Shown in pieces: positions 15,670 through 25,105 of a stretch of DNA of 64,000 bases. Under the pieces are notes generated by a model, which made no database searches, was not told where the DNA came from, and was given only the letters and a program-made list of their open reading frames with translations. Source of the stretch: UBA3006 sp031401235 (GTDB lineage: Bacteria > Actinomycetota > Acidimicrobiia > Acidimicrobiales > Ilumatobacteraceae); NCBI GenBank assembly GCA_031401235.1, contig JANNRJ010000003.1, forward strand, positions 1 to 64,000, in the 5' to 3' direction. Both the position numbers and the translations under genes were made by a program. Numbering within the stretch: the first letter of the stretch is position 1; each line of letters opens with the position of its first letter.

Positions 15670-17118
15670 GTGACGTTCGTATTGGCAATTGATCAAGGCA
15701 CGTCGGCGACAAAGGCTGTCGTTGTCGATGCAGAAGGTAAAATCCACGGTGTCGCGGAAATTCCAGTGAATGTGATTGCCGACACTTCTGGTGGGGTTGA
15801 AATTGATCCCAATGAACTATTGCAAAGTGTGATCGCCGCGGGAAATCAGGCGCTTGACACCTGTGGAAACCCATCGCTTAGTGCAGTCGGGCTGGCAAAC
15901 CAAGGCGAGACAATCGTTGCTTGGTCGCGTCGTACTGGGATTGCACAACACAATGCGATCGTATGGCAGGATCGGCGCTCGGTTGATGTATGTCGAGATA
16001 TCGGTGATCGCGCCACGGAAATTGAGCGGATAACCGGCATGAAAGTAGATCCCTACTTTGTTGCTCCAAAAATTGCATGGCTCGCCCCGCAACTGAAATA
16101 CGCGGCGGCTGACACCGTCATTACGACGTCGGATGTTTGGTTATTGAATCAACTCTGTGGGTCATTTTCAACTGATGTGAGTACCGCGTCTCGGACTCTG
16201 CTTACGGACTTGGACACTCTGCAGTGGAGTAGCAGATGCGCCGATATTTTTGGAATTGACATATCGCATTTTCCCGAAATACATGACAATGATGCAGTGA
16301 TCGGTCGCACTAAACACTTTGGTAGCGACGTGCCTGTGGTCGGCACATGCGTGGATCAACAGGCGGCATTGTTTGCTGAAGGTTGCCATTCCCTTGGTGA
16401 GATGAAGTGCACCTATGGCACCGGAGCATTTCTACTAGCCAATGCGGGACAAACCCCGCGCAGAAGCAATTCGGGGCTCACACCGTGTGCTGCGTGGCGC
16501 ATTGCCGGCGAGACGTCTTGGTGCCTTGATGGTCAGGTCTACACGGCGGGTAGTGCGATTTCTTGGCTGATGGAAATTGGGGTCTTAAACTCGCCCCAAG
16601 AAATCGATCAGTTGTGCGCAACAGTAAACGACAGCAACGGCGTGACGTTTGTACCGGCCCTCGCCGGTCTGGCTGCCCCATGGTGGCGACCAAAGGCAAC
16701 TGGGCGTCTCGTGGGCTTGACAATGTCGACGAACAAGGCCCATATTGTCCGCGCGACTTTGGTCGGAATTGCCGCCCAAATTGCTCTGCTTGCTCGAGTC
16801 GCTGGGCACGATCTTGATCGGAAGGCTCAGGTCCTTAAGGTGGATGGTGGGCTCACCCAAAGTACGACCCTTTTGCAAATCCAAGCCGACCTCGCCCAGT
16901 GTCCGGTCCAGCCGTACCCGTCGCCACATGCCACCGCATTGGGCATTGCAGAAATTTCATTGCACGCAATCGGTGCACTAAGTCGTGACGATCATGTCGC
17001 TTCGGCATTACACAATCCAAATCCAGTTGAGCCGAGAATTTCATCTGACGAAGCGGAAGCGGTGGTAGCCAGTTGGTCTGAGGTGGCGGAGCAATCGATA
17101 AACGAGGCCGACGGGTGA
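15670..17118 (+). CDS. glpK: Glycerol kinase-like FGGY carbohydrate kinase
   Basis: 482 residues. Two FGGY domains with AIDQGTSATKAVVVD at the N-terminus, GLANQGETIVAW, NAIVWQDRRS, ITGMKVDPYFVAPKIAWL, CTYGTGAFLLANAG, GVTFVPALAGLAAPWW and the C-terminal LKVDGGLTQSTTLLQIQADL. These match glycerol kinase more than xylulokinase. It should phosphorylate glycerol or a related polyol to the sn-3-phosphate, the substrate of the next gene's product. Start at GTG 15670 (TTG 15667 is also in frame), read from a leaderless promoter. Its stop overlaps the next gene as GTGA. The ETIVAW and QDRRS variants leave room for a changed substrate. Confidence 0.85.
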   Translation: MTFVLAIDQGTSATKAVVVDAEGKIHGVAEIPVNVIADTSGGVEIDPNELLQSVIAAGNQALDTCGNPSLSAVGLANQGETIVAWSRRTGIAQHNAIVWQDRRSVDVCRDIGDRATEIERITGMKVDPYFVAPKIAWLAPQLKYAAADTVITTSDVWLLNQLCGSFSTDVSTASRTLLTDLDTLQWSSRCADIFGIDISHFPEIHDNDAVIGRTKHFGSDVPVVGTCVDQQAALFAEGCHSLGEMKCTYGTGAFLLANAGQTPRRSNSGLTPCAAWRIAGETSWCLDGQVYTAGSAISWLMEIGVLNSPQEIDQLCATVNDSNGVTFVPALAGLAAPWWRPKATGRLVGLTMSTNKAHIVRATLVGIAAQIALLARVAGHDLDRKAQVLKVDGGLTQSTTLLQIQADLAQCPVQPYPSPHATALGIAEISLHAIGALSRDDHVASALHNPNPVEPRISSDEAEAVVASWSEVAEQSINEADG

Positions 17119-18500
17119 CGAGTCGGATAAGTGATGTTGCCGTAATAGGGGCAGGTGTGGTGGGGACGGCAGTGGCTCGTGTACTTGCGCAACGTGGGTG
17201 TTCGGTGAACATTATTGACGCAAATATTGATGTTGGGGCGGGTATCAGCAAAGCCAATACCGCGATACTTCACACCGGGTTCGACGCCACGCCTGGATCA
17301 ATTGAATCAAAGCTTGTTCGACGAGGACATGACTTGTTGGCTGACTACGCAACGAGATGCGGAATTGCGGTGGAACGAACCAACGCGCTGATGGTTGCGT
17401 GGAACGACGAACAACTCGCCCAGCTTGATGTCGTGGCGGAAAAAAGTATTGCAAATGGTCACCTTGAGATCGAGCGCATCGATGAGCGGGAAGTGGCACG
17501 TATGGAGCCACACCTGTCTGCTTCGGCATGTGGTGGTCTCGTAATCAAAGGCGAGTACATCATCGATCCATGGAGTGTGCCGATCGCTTTTGCCCGAGAT
17601 GCGCTCAGTTACGGCGCCGAATTTACAAATCAAGCAAATGTGATTGATACTGAAATCGGCGATGAGGTAACGACGGTGCATACGAGCATCGGTGAAGTTT
17701 CGGCTCGATTTGTTGTGAATGCTGCCGGTCTCAACGGCGGGCTGATTGACGAGATGTTCACAGGTAAGCGCTTCACGATTACCCCACGTCGAGGCGAACT
17801 AATCGTGTTTGACAAATTTGCGCGCACTCTGGTGTCGCACATCATTCTTCCAGTTCCACAAAAGCACACCAAGGGCATGCTGGTAACCCCAACGGTGTTT
17901 GGAAATTTAATGGTTGGTCCCACGGCAGACGACATTGACGATCCGACCGCAACTGGATCGACACGCGATGGGGTGTCTCGAGTGCTCGCCGCGGCATACC
18001 GACTTGTTCCGGCACTACGTAATGAGGAGGTCACCGCGGTGTATTCCGGATTACGCGCTGCAACTGAGGAATCCGACTACCGATTATTCACGGACACAGC
18101 GTTGAGATATATATGTCTCGGAGGAATTCGCTCGACTGGACTCTCGGCAAGTATGGCTTTGGCCGAAGAGGCCTGTGAGCGGCTTATCGAATGCGGTCTC
18201 AGCGTCAGAGAATCACCTGAAAATAGAATTGGAGTGAGGATGCCGCCTCTCGGGCAACGGCAACGACGGCCGGCCGATGACGGTGAAGCATGCGTGTGCT
18301 TTTGCGAGCGTGTAACCGCAATCGAAGTAGTTGATGCATGCAAGTCTCCGATTGGAGCGATGAATCTGGATGGACTTCGTCGGCGCACGCGTGCGGTGAA
18401 CGGCAAATGTCAAGGTTTTTATTGTCTCGCCGATGTTTGTGCACTCGCCGCACAAACGACCGCAACACCAGTTGAACAATGGCTAGAGGGTTCAAAGTGA
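17115..18500 (+). CDS. GlpA-like FAD-dependent glycerol-3-phosphate dehydrogenase with BFD-type [2Fe-2S] tail
   Basis: 461 residues. N-terminal DAO-type FAD domain with VIGAGVVGTAVARVLA, catalytic-core segments HTGFDATPGS and RRGELIVFDKF, and GGIRSTGLSASMALA near the FAD C-terminal part. The last 80 residues carry CVCFCERV...CKSP...KCQGFYCLADVC, a BFD-like cluster-binding domain as in anaerobic GlpA. It oxidises glycerol 3-phosphate or a related 2-hydroxy acid and passes electrons on. It starts at a GTG overlapping the kinase stop and ends overlapping the next flavoprotein start, so all three are translationally coupled. The glpK/glpA-like/flavoprotein order is the one seen in Thermotoga and clostridia. 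Confidence 0.82.
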   Translation: MTSRISDVAVIGAGVVGTAVARVLAQRGCSVNIIDANIDVGAGISKANTAILHTGFDATPGSIESKLVRRGHDLLADYATRCGIAVERTNALMVAWNDEQLAQLDVVAEKSIANGHLEIERIDEREVARMEPHLSASACGGLVIKGEYIIDPWSVPIAFARDALSYGAEFTNQANVIDTEIGDEVTTVHTSIGEVSARFVVNAAGLNGGLIDEMFTGKRFTITPRRGELIVFDKFARTLVSHIILPVPQKHTKGMLVTPTVFGNLMVGPTADDIDDPTATGSTRDGVSRVLAAAYRLVPALRNEEVTAVYSGLRAATEESDYRLFTDTALRYICLGGIRSTGLSASMALAEEACERLIECGLSVRESPENRIGVRMPPLGQRQRRPADDGEACVCFCERVTAIEVVDACKSPIGAMNLDGLRRRTRAVNGKCQGFYCLADVCALAAQTTATPVEQWLEGSK

Positions 18501-19735
18501 TCGCTACGAATCTCGGTTTCGACCATGATGTTGTAGTCGTCGGTGGCGGACCTGCCGGTTTGACGTTTGCCACAGAGGTGCGGCGACAACTTGGGGTTTC
18601 GACACTGCTGGCAGAACGCACCGGATATTTTGGTGGAACGCCGCAAAGCACACATCACTTGGGATTTGGTGTTCGTGATCTGCACCGATTGATGAGTGGT
18701 CCTCGCTACGCCAAAACGCTTGAGCATCGGGCTCGAGTCGATGGTGTCGAGTTGCGATCAAGTACCACCGTGCTCGAATGGTCGCCGAAACTCGTTATGG
18801 ATATTGCCGGTGACCAGTCTCGTTACAGTGTCCAGGCTCGAGCAATTGTGCTTGCCACCGGAGTACGTGAACGGTCGCGCCACGCCCGACTGATACCTGG
18901 TGATCGGGGTAATGGTGTCTACACGACTGGCGCGCTGCAGCGACTGGTGTATCAACTCGGTATTCAGGTCGGAACGCGCGCCGTTGTTGTCGGCGCAGAG
19001 CATGTGTCATTTACTGCAATATCAACGTTGGCGCACACCGGTTGTCAGACTGTGGCGCTAATCACCGAGTACAAGCGGGACCAAACCTTTGCACCCCTTC
19101 GCTGGTTTTACGCCGCCCGTCGGCGAGTCCCTGTGTACACAAATGACGGAGTTGCGTTAATTCACGGCACTCAACGGGTCACTGGCGTGACACTAAATTC
19201 TGGTCGGCATATTGCGTGCGACACTGTAATTTTTACCGGTGACTGGATCCCAGAGAGTGATCTCGCTCGGGCTGGCAATCTCGACTTGCATGCAGGATCA
19301 CGCGGTCCTGAGGTCGACTCATTTGGGCGCACACGTCACCCTGGGGTTTTCGCGATTGGAAACTCTGTGCACCCCGCCGAGGCCGCCGATCAATGTGCAC
19401 TTAATGCTCGGCGCGCTGTTCGCGGACTGCGAGATTGGCTGAACAATGGTCAGTGGCCCGATGCTCCACTAGCGGTTCGGGTTCGGTCGCCGTTGCTCTG
19501 GACATGGCCTTCATTGGTCAGTCGCGATGACGCGGATGCCAAGATGTTGTTACGCATTTCTCGGATTATTGAATCAACAGTCCAAGTTTCAATTTCACAA
19601 GCCGGGAAGAGGGTCTGGTCAATTAGTCGTCGACGGAAGATTGCCCCGAATCGCTCGTTCACGCTTCCGATGCGGTGGGTAAACGAACTCGACCCAACTC
19701 TTGGCGACGTGGAAATCACTATTGATGACGGTTGA
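18497..19735 (+). CDS. FAD/NAD(P)-dependent oxidoreductase, electron partner of GlpA-like protein
   Basis: 412 residues. Rossmann FAD motif VVVVGGGPAGLTFATEV at the N-terminus, ATGVRERSRHARLIPGDR in the middle, a second nucleotide-binding region around RAVVVGAEHVSFTAI (with Glu-His in place of the usual Gly-x-Gly), and GVFAIGNSVHPAEAADQCA at the C-terminus. This is the small pyridine-nucleotide-disulfide-type flavoprotein that accompanies GlpA-like genes. Start chosen at GTG 18497, overlapping the previous stop (GTGA); ATG 18479 upstream is in frame but would overlap more. The usual third partner (DUF1667) is not seen next to it. The altered second Rossmann loop may weaken NAD(P) binding. Confidence 0.78.
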   Translation: MIATNLGFDHDVVVVGGGPAGLTFATEVRRQLGVSTLLAERTGYFGGTPQSTHHLGFGVRDLHRLMSGPRYAKTLEHRARVDGVELRSSTTVLEWSPKLVMDIAGDQSRYSVQARAIVLATGVRERSRHARLIPGDRGNGVYTTGALQRLVYQLGIQVGTRAVVVGAEHVSFTAISTLAHTGCQTVALITEYKRDQTFAPLRWFYAARRRVPVYTNDGVALIHGTQRVTGVTLNSGRHIACDTVIFTGDWIPESDLARAGNLDLHAGSRGPEVDSFGRTRHPGVFAIGNSVHPAEAADQCALNARRAVRGLRDWLNNGQWPDAPLAVRVRSPLLWTWPSLVSRDDADAKMLLRISRIIESTVQVSISQAGKRVWSISRRRKIAPNRSFTLPMRWVNELDPTLGDVEITIDDG

Positions 19736-19771
19736 GTTGTCTGCCAAATTGGCGACAACTCAACCGTCATC
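19724..19771. terminator. Long perfect inverted repeat between convergent genes
   Basis: An 18-bp perfect stem (19724-19741 with 19754-19771), extended by gcc/ggc inside, spans the stop codon of the flavoprotein gene and the gap before the convergent permease gene. No strong T-run follows on either strand, so it may act as a bidirectional terminator or by blocking opposing transcripts. Confidence 0.65.
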
Positions 19772-19779
19772 GAATCTAG

Positions 19780-21408
19780 TTATCCCTTTAGCTCAAGGTC
19801 ACGCTCAATGGCGAGGAGTTCTTCTCTCGTGCCTTGCACCTTTGGACCTGTGAACCACTTCTTGGCCGAAAGCTGCCAATAGAGCCAAACAGCGATCGCC
19901 GAAGCGATGATCAGCGGACCAGTGAAGTTCATGTTGTTCTGATGGAATACCGTCAGGTCTGCGCTAAATACTGTTTTGCCAAATGGCGGCCAAAATGGCC
20001 AGAACAGCGGGGCGAAGAACAGCACGGTGATGAACGCCACCCAAATGAGCGAAGTCCATCCGACTAGCTTGGCTCGTCCCTTCAAGTGCCATGGTCCCTC
20101 AACGAAATCTGGATTCGTCACTCGCAAATAAATCGGAATCGCGTAGGCGATATACAAACCGACAACGCAGATCCCAGTAAGGGCGAAGAACGCAGTTGAG
20201 TATCCACCTTTTTGATAGAGCGATAGCAGTCCCACGATTGCGGAGAGAACCACACCTAGCCAAACCGCATTTGTTGGTGTCCTGGTCTTTGGGTTGATTC
20301 GATGCCAAAAATTGGAACCAGGAAGTCCGCCGTCACGACTGAAAGCGTAAATCATCCGACTGTTCGCTGTTACCGATGCCATGCCACAGAAAAACTGAGC
20401 CACAATGCAGATCAATACCAAGAACTTGGCTGTCACGTCACCTACCGCCATGCTGATAAGCCGGTTCGCCGCATTTACTAGGAAGAAGTCGCCATCACTT
20501 CCATATGCAATTGTGGCGTACGCGTCGGCACCCTTTGGAATTGCCTGAGTCATCGCTAGGTTCAAGAAAAACCCGGCGATCGCCGAAACATAGATGGCTC
20601 GGACGATTGCCTTTGGTGCTTCTGTCCGCGCGCCAACTGTTTCTTCACTGACGTGAGCCGAGGCATCAAAACCAGTAATTGTGTACTGCGCCAGCAAAAG
20701 TCCAAGAGCAAACAGATAGATCATTACGAACGTTCCACCGGTCCATCCCGTGAGCCCTTCGGGTGCTCGATCGAACACCGAACTAAGCCCACGACGATCA
20801 TCTGGAACGACAAAAAGTATGCCGACAATGATCACCACACCGGCCACATGCCACCACACGCTGATGTCACCAAGAATTCTGATAACCCCAACACCGAAAG
20901 TATTGATTAGGCCGTGGGCAATGAGGACCAGCAGGAATATCACATAAATGTTTTTAGTCGTGAGATTGAAACTGTCATTGAACATGCGGATGAAATAGCC
21001 GATGAAGATCGCCAGCGCGTAGTCGACACTGGCAATAACACCAATCTGGCCAATCAAATTGAACCAACCGGTAAACCACGCCCACTTGGCCCCATTGCGA
21101 CGAGCAAGTTTGGCCGACCAGTAATACAGGCCGCCAGCAGTCGGATACGAAGAGCAAATTTCGCCCATTGACATACCCACCATTAATGCAAAAAATCCAA
21201 CGATGACCCATCCGAGTGTGATCACAATCGGTCCACCGGTGACCATTCCCAGCCAATATGACGTCATACCACCGGCAAGGATGGAAATGATGGAGAAACT
21301 GATGGCGAAGTTACTGAACCACCCAAGACCACGATGTAACTCTTGGGCGTACCCTAAACCGTGAAGATCCTCGCGATCGGAATCGCCAACGGAAGTTTGT
21401 TGTGACAT
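19780..21408 (-). CDS. APC-family amino acid/amine permease
   Basis: 542 residues with about 12 transmembrane helices. It has the conserved APC start (LGWFSNFAISFSIISILAGG), GGLYYWSAKLA after TM2, and FDASAHVSEET in the TM6 region, which are typical of the GABA/choline/amine branch (AAT/ACT family). It should import an amino acid, GABA-like compound or amine by proton or sodium coupling. A G-rich RBS (ttgggggcaaat) precedes the ATG. It converges on the GS-like/glpK operon and is the likely importer for that island. The substrate is inferred from context only. Confidence 0.88.
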   Translation of the reverse strand: MSQQTSVGDSDREDLHGLGYAQELHRGLGWFSNFAISFSIISILAGGMTSYWLGMVTGGPIVITLGWVIVGFFALMVGMSMGEICSSYPTAGGLYYWSAKLARRNGAKWAWFTGWFNLIGQIGVIASVDYALAIFIGYFIRMFNDSFNLTTKNIYVIFLLVLIAHGLINTFGVGVIRILGDISVWWHVAGVVIIVGILFVVPDDRRGLSSVFDRAPEGLTGWTGGTFVMIYLFALGLLLAQYTITGFDASAHVSEETVGARTEAPKAIVRAIYVSAIAGFFLNLAMTQAIPKGADAYATIAYGSDGDFFLVNAANRLISMAVGDVTAKFLVLICIVAQFFCGMASVTANSRMIYAFSRDGGLPGSNFWHRINPKTRTPTNAVWLGVVLSAIVGLLSLYQKGGYSTAFFALTGICVVGLYIAYAIPIYLRVTNPDFVEGPWHLKGRAKLVGWTSLIWVAFITVLFFAPLFWPFWPPFGKTVFSADLTVFHQNNMNFTGPLIIASAIAVWLYWQLSAKKWFTGPKVQGTREELLAIERDLELKG

Positions 21409-21506
21409 TATTTGCCCCCAAATAATTTGTAGTAGCGAGTCTCATAACTCGCTTTGGCGAGATTAGCGCACTCTGACAGGCAGACGAAACATCTGATTGA
21501 CTGGCG

Positions 21507-21989
21507 TTAAACCGATGAGGGGGCTGCTGGTGGTCGCCAAAATACCGAGAGTTGGGCGATCGCCGATCCAATCCCAAGCACGACGGCACCAGTGAATGAT
21601 GCCCAGTTCGAGTAGTTGAGATTAATCGCCGAGTCGATAGACCATTTGCCCGGACCAAGGAGAGCAATGACTGCGGCGGCCGCAAATATCGCGGCGCAAT
21701 ATTCCCAACCCTGGCCAGGTCGAAAGATGAAATAGCCGTTGTGGCGATGAGCCACAACAATTGCCACAACCATCAGGGCCATAAGCGCGGCGGCGGCGAG
21801 AGGCGTGGCCAGTCCGAGAACCAGGGCGATTCCTGAGCCGAGTTCGGTAACCGATGCCAATCTCGCCTGTAGTTTTGGCGCGCGCATACCGACTTTGGCG
21901 AACCATTTTGCAGTGCTGTTGATTCCACCGCCGCCAAACAACTTGTTCCAACCGTGGACAAATATCGAAACTCCAAAAGCGAGCCGCAA
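21507..21989 (-). CDS. DoxX-family membrane protein (start uncertain)
   Basis: Four transmembrane helices with the DoxX hallmark RLAFGVSIFVHGWNKLFGG and GLATPLAAAALMALMVVAI. The family includes quinone- or thiosulfate-linked subunits and putative redox-homeostasis proteins; the role here is unknown. The first possible standard start in this frame is TTG 21989, yet the conserved family N-terminus (IDTAALLLRLAFG) continues for 14 codons further to 22031. That stretch has no ATG, GTG or TTG before an in-frame stop. An ATA at 22031 lies six bases after TAGCAT, like the leaderless starts elsewhere here. An ATG in another frame would need a one-base shift. Confidence 0.75.
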   Translation of the reverse strand: MRLAFGVSIFVHGWNKLFGGGGINSTAKWFAKVGMRAPKLQARLASVTELGSGIALVLGLATPLAAAALMALMVVAIVVAHRHNGYFIFRPGQGWEYCAAIFAAAAVIALLGPGKWSIDSAINLNYSNWASFTGAVVLGIGSAIAQLSVFWRPPAAPSSV

Positions 21990-22170
21990 GAGGAGTGCTG
22001 CCGTATCGATGTGGTTCGCTTCGATATGTATGTGGTCATGCTAATGATGGTTGAGTCAATAGAAGCAAGCAATTGGGAAGGCGCCAGGTGTACATGTTGT
22101 CGCCAAAGGTCGTACAATCTTTCATGGCGAGGGAACAAACTTTTTCAACAAGCCCGAGCTGGAGTGACTA

Positions 22171-24039
22171 ATGACGGATACCGTTAAGCGGGTAGTTGAG
22201 CCAGAGTCATTGCATCATGTGGTCATCCGATTTGCTGGTGATTCCGGGGATGGCATGCAATTGACGGGCGACCGATTCACTTCAGCCAGTGCGCTATTCG
22301 GAAATGACTTAGCGACGCTTCCAGAATTTCCAGCCGAGATTCGCGCCCCTGCCGGAACAGTTCCTGGAGTTTCGAGCTTTCAAGTACGGATTGCCGATTC
22401 CGATATCACCACACCCGGAGATGCACCGACCGTTCTCGTGGCGATGAACCCGGCAGCATTGAAAGCCGATCTTGACAGACTCGAAAAGGGTGGCTTGCTG
22501 ATCGTCAATTCCGATGCGTTCACCGAACGCGACTTGGAAAAGGCCGGCTACACAGAAAATCCACTGCTTGACGATTCGTTACGGTCGTATCGACTTGTCG
22601 AGGTCCCAATGACGTCGCTCACCAAAACGGCGACCATTTCACTGGGCGTGAAGGCGCGGGATGCCGAACGATCAAAGAACTTCTTTGCTCTAGGTCTAAT
22701 TTCGTGGTTGTACACGCGCCCTGTGGAAACCACAACCAAATGGATTGCCGAACGATTCAAGGATCCACTGGTACGAGCCTCCAACGAAGCTGCATTCAAG
22801 GCCGGGTATCACTTTGGTGAAACAACTGAACTGATTGATCACCCGTTTAAAGTTCCGCCAGCGAATCTCCGTGCTGGCGAGTACACGAACGTAACTGGAA
22901 ATACGGCATTGGCTTGGGGTGTCATTGCCGCCGGACAGTTGGCAAAACTTCCGATATTCCTCGGAAGTTATCCAATTACGCCGGCTTCAGACATCTTGCA
23001 CGAATTGTCGAAACATAAGCACTTCGGAGTGCGTACGGTGCAAGCCGAAGATGAAATCGCGGCCATCGGAATGGCACTCGGGTCGGCATTTGCCGGACAC
23101 CTTGGTGTCACATCCACCAGCGGGCCAGGCATGGCGCTGAAAAGTGAAACCATCAGCCTTGCTATTTCACTCGAACTTCCGCTTCTCATTCTCGATATTC
23201 AACGCGGTGGACCATCGACCGGACTGCCAACAAAAACCGACGCTGGCGATTTGCAAATGGCTCTTTACGGACGGCATGGTGAATCTCCGCTACCGGTCAT
23301 TGCCGCGTACAGTCCGTCGCATTGTTTCTTTGCCGCAATTGAGGCCGTGCGCATTGCACTTAAATATCGAACCCCAGTAATTTTGCTTTCCGATGGATAT
23401 TTGGCCAACGGTGCCGAGCCGTGGTTACTACCGAACATTGATGAACTTCCAGATATTTCGGTCCCGTTCGCCACCGAACTCAATCACGTCGCCGAAGATG
23501 GGACGAATGAATTCTGGCCATACCTGCGTGACCCTGAGACTTTGGCTCGACCTTGGGCGATTCCAGGTACGCCAAAATTGATGCATCGCATTGGTGGAAT
23601 TGAAAAGGAAGATGGGTCTGGAAATATTAATTACACCCCGCAGAACCACCAGCGGATGATTCATCTGCGGGCCGAAAAAATTGCCGGAATCGCCAACGAC
23701 ATTCCACTTGCCGGCATAAGCGGCGATGAAGATGCCTCAACTTGTGTACTCGGGTGGGGCTCCACGTGGGGTGCGATTACCGAAGCGGTGATGCGACTAC
23801 GAAATGATGGGACAAAGGTTGCTTCGGTACATCTCACTCATCTCAATCCACTGCCCAAGAATCTCGGCGAAATCTTGCGTCGGTTTAAAACGGTGCTCGT
23901 GCCGGAATTAAATTCCGGACAACTATGCCGGCTGATTAGAAGCGAGTATCTGATCGACGCCCGCTCCATTAGCAAGCTCCAAGGCATACCGTTCACCGCC
24001 GGCGAACTAGTTATTGCAATTAAAGAGGGGATGTCATGA
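22171..24039 (+). CDS. korA: 2-oxoglutarate:ferredoxin oxidoreductase, alpha subunit (gamma-alpha fusion)
   Basis: 622 residues. The N-terminal gamma-type domain (about 20-195) begins with VIRFAGDSGDGMQLTGDRF, followed by the alpha domain with ITPASDILHELSKH, QAEDEIAAIGMALGSAFAG and TSTSGPGMALKSE, then a C-terminal transketolase-like domain. With KorB it forms the CoA- and ferredoxin-dependent enzyme that makes succinyl-CoA and CO2 from 2-oxoglutarate (or another 2-oxo acid), replacing or supplementing the NAD-linked dehydrogenase, as in mycobacteria. RBS ctggag is seven bases before the ATG. The stop overlaps korB as ATGA. No ferredoxin gene is adjacent; the nearest in the window is at 28283. 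Confidence 0.92.
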   Translation: MTDTVKRVVEPESLHHVVIRFAGDSGDGMQLTGDRFTSASALFGNDLATLPEFPAEIRAPAGTVPGVSSFQVRIADSDITTPGDAPTVLVAMNPAALKADLDRLEKGGLLIVNSDAFTERDLEKAGYTENPLLDDSLRSYRLVEVPMTSLTKTATISLGVKARDAERSKNFFALGLISWLYTRPVETTTKWIAERFKDPLVRASNEAAFKAGYHFGETTELIDHPFKVPPANLRAGEYTNVTGNTALAWGVIAAGQLAKLPIFLGSYPITPASDILHELSKHKHFGVRTVQAEDEIAAIGMALGSAFAGHLGVTSTSGPGMALKSETISLAISLELPLLILDIQRGGPSTGLPTKTDAGDLQMALYGRHGESPLPVIAAYSPSHCFFAAIEAVRIALKYRTPVILLSDGYLANGAEPWLLPNIDELPDISVPFATELNHVAEDGTNEFWPYLRDPETLARPWAIPGTPKLMHRIGGIEKEDGSGNINYTPQNHQRMIHLRAEKIAGIANDIPLAGISGDEDASTCVLGWGSTWGAITEAVMRLRNDGTKVASVHLTHLNPLPKNLGEILRRFKTVLVPELNSGQLCRLIRSEYLIDARSISKLQGIPFTAGELVIAIKEGMS

Positions 24040-25058
24040 GCGACACGATTGTTCCACTTACTACCAAGAAGGACTGGTCAAGCGACCAAGAAGTGCGTTG
24101 GTGCCCGGGGTGCGGTGACTATGGAGTGTTACAGGCCGTCCAAACATTGATGCCTGAACTAGGTGTGAGTCCTGCCAATACCGTGTTCGTTTCCGGAATT
24201 GGTTGTTCGAGCCGATTTCCGTACTACATGAACACCTATGGAATCCATTCCATTCATGGTCGGGCTCCGGCAATTGCGACCGGTGTCAAAACCGCCCGCC
24301 CAGATCTTGACGTGTGGGTAATCACCGGTGATGGCGATGCGTTGTCGATTGGGGGCAATCATCTCATTCATATGTTGCGTCGCAATGTCAACATCACGTT
24401 GTTGTTATTCAATAATCGCATTTACGGTTTGACGAAAGGACAATATTCGCCGACTTCCGAGTTAGGAAAAGTCACCAAGAGCACTCCGCTTGGAAGTGTT
24501 GATCCACCGTTCAATCCGTTGGCAGTGGCCCTTGGTGCCGGGGCGTCGTTTGTTGCTCGGACCCACGACCTGGACCGGAAGCACATGATTGAGGTTTTTC
24601 GAGCGGCTCATGCTCATCGAGGCGCGTCATTTGTTGAAATCTTTCAGAACTGCAACGTATTTAATGACGGCGCGTTTAAAGACATTGTCGGTCGTGAACA
24701 GCGTGAGGAAATGCTCATTGATCTGAAGCATGGTGAACAAGTTCGATTCGGCGCCAATGGACATCTTGGTGTGATGGCAGCCCCAGATGGAAGCCTCAAG
24801 ATTGTCGAAGTGGCAGATGTTGGTGAGTCGGCGATTTTGGTGCACGACAAATATCGGGAAAACCCTGGGTTGGCATTCGCGCTTGCGGGACTAAGTCACG
24901 ACGATCACTCACCGACACCATTTGGTATTTTTCGCGAAGTGGAATCGCACGAGTATGCCGGGGCAGTGTCGGCCCAAGTAGCCGCCGCCTATGAGCGTCA
25001 AGGACCTGGCGATCTTGGCGCATTACTTCGTTCAAACGGAACATGGATGGTTGAATAA
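24036..25058 (+). CDS. korB: 2-oxoglutarate:ferredoxin oxidoreductase, beta subunit
   Basis: 340 residues, the TPP- and [4Fe-4S]-binding subunit. It has WCPGCGDYGVLQAVQ with the cluster cysteines, GIGCSSRFPYYMNTYG, TPP motif GDGDALSIGGNHLIH and NNRIYGLTKGQYSPTS, which is typical of KorB rather than of pyruvate enzymes. It is translationally coupled to korA through an ATGA overlap. There is no separate delta (2x[4Fe-4S]) subunit, as expected for this two-subunit type. The stop is followed at once by the open frame of the AlkB gene (see the note on its start). Confidence 0.92.
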   Translation: MSDTIVPLTTKKDWSSDQEVRWCPGCGDYGVLQAVQTLMPELGVSPANTVFVSGIGCSSRFPYYMNTYGIHSIHGRAPAIATGVKTARPDLDVWVITGDGDALSIGGNHLIHMLRRNVNITLLLFNNRIYGLTKGQYSPTSELGKVTKSTPLGSVDPPFNPLAVALGAGASFVARTHDLDRKHMIEVFRAAHAHRGASFVEIFQNCNVFNDGAFKDIVGREQREEMLIDLKHGEQVRFGANGHLGVMAAPDGSLKIVEVADVGESAILVHDKYRENPGLAFALAGLSHDDHSPTPFGIFREVESHEYAGAVSAQVAAAYERQGPGDLGALLRSNGTWMVE

Positions 25059-25105
25059 TTCTGTTCAGTGAGCCAGAAGAAATACTGCCATTTGATGGCA
25101 GTGCG

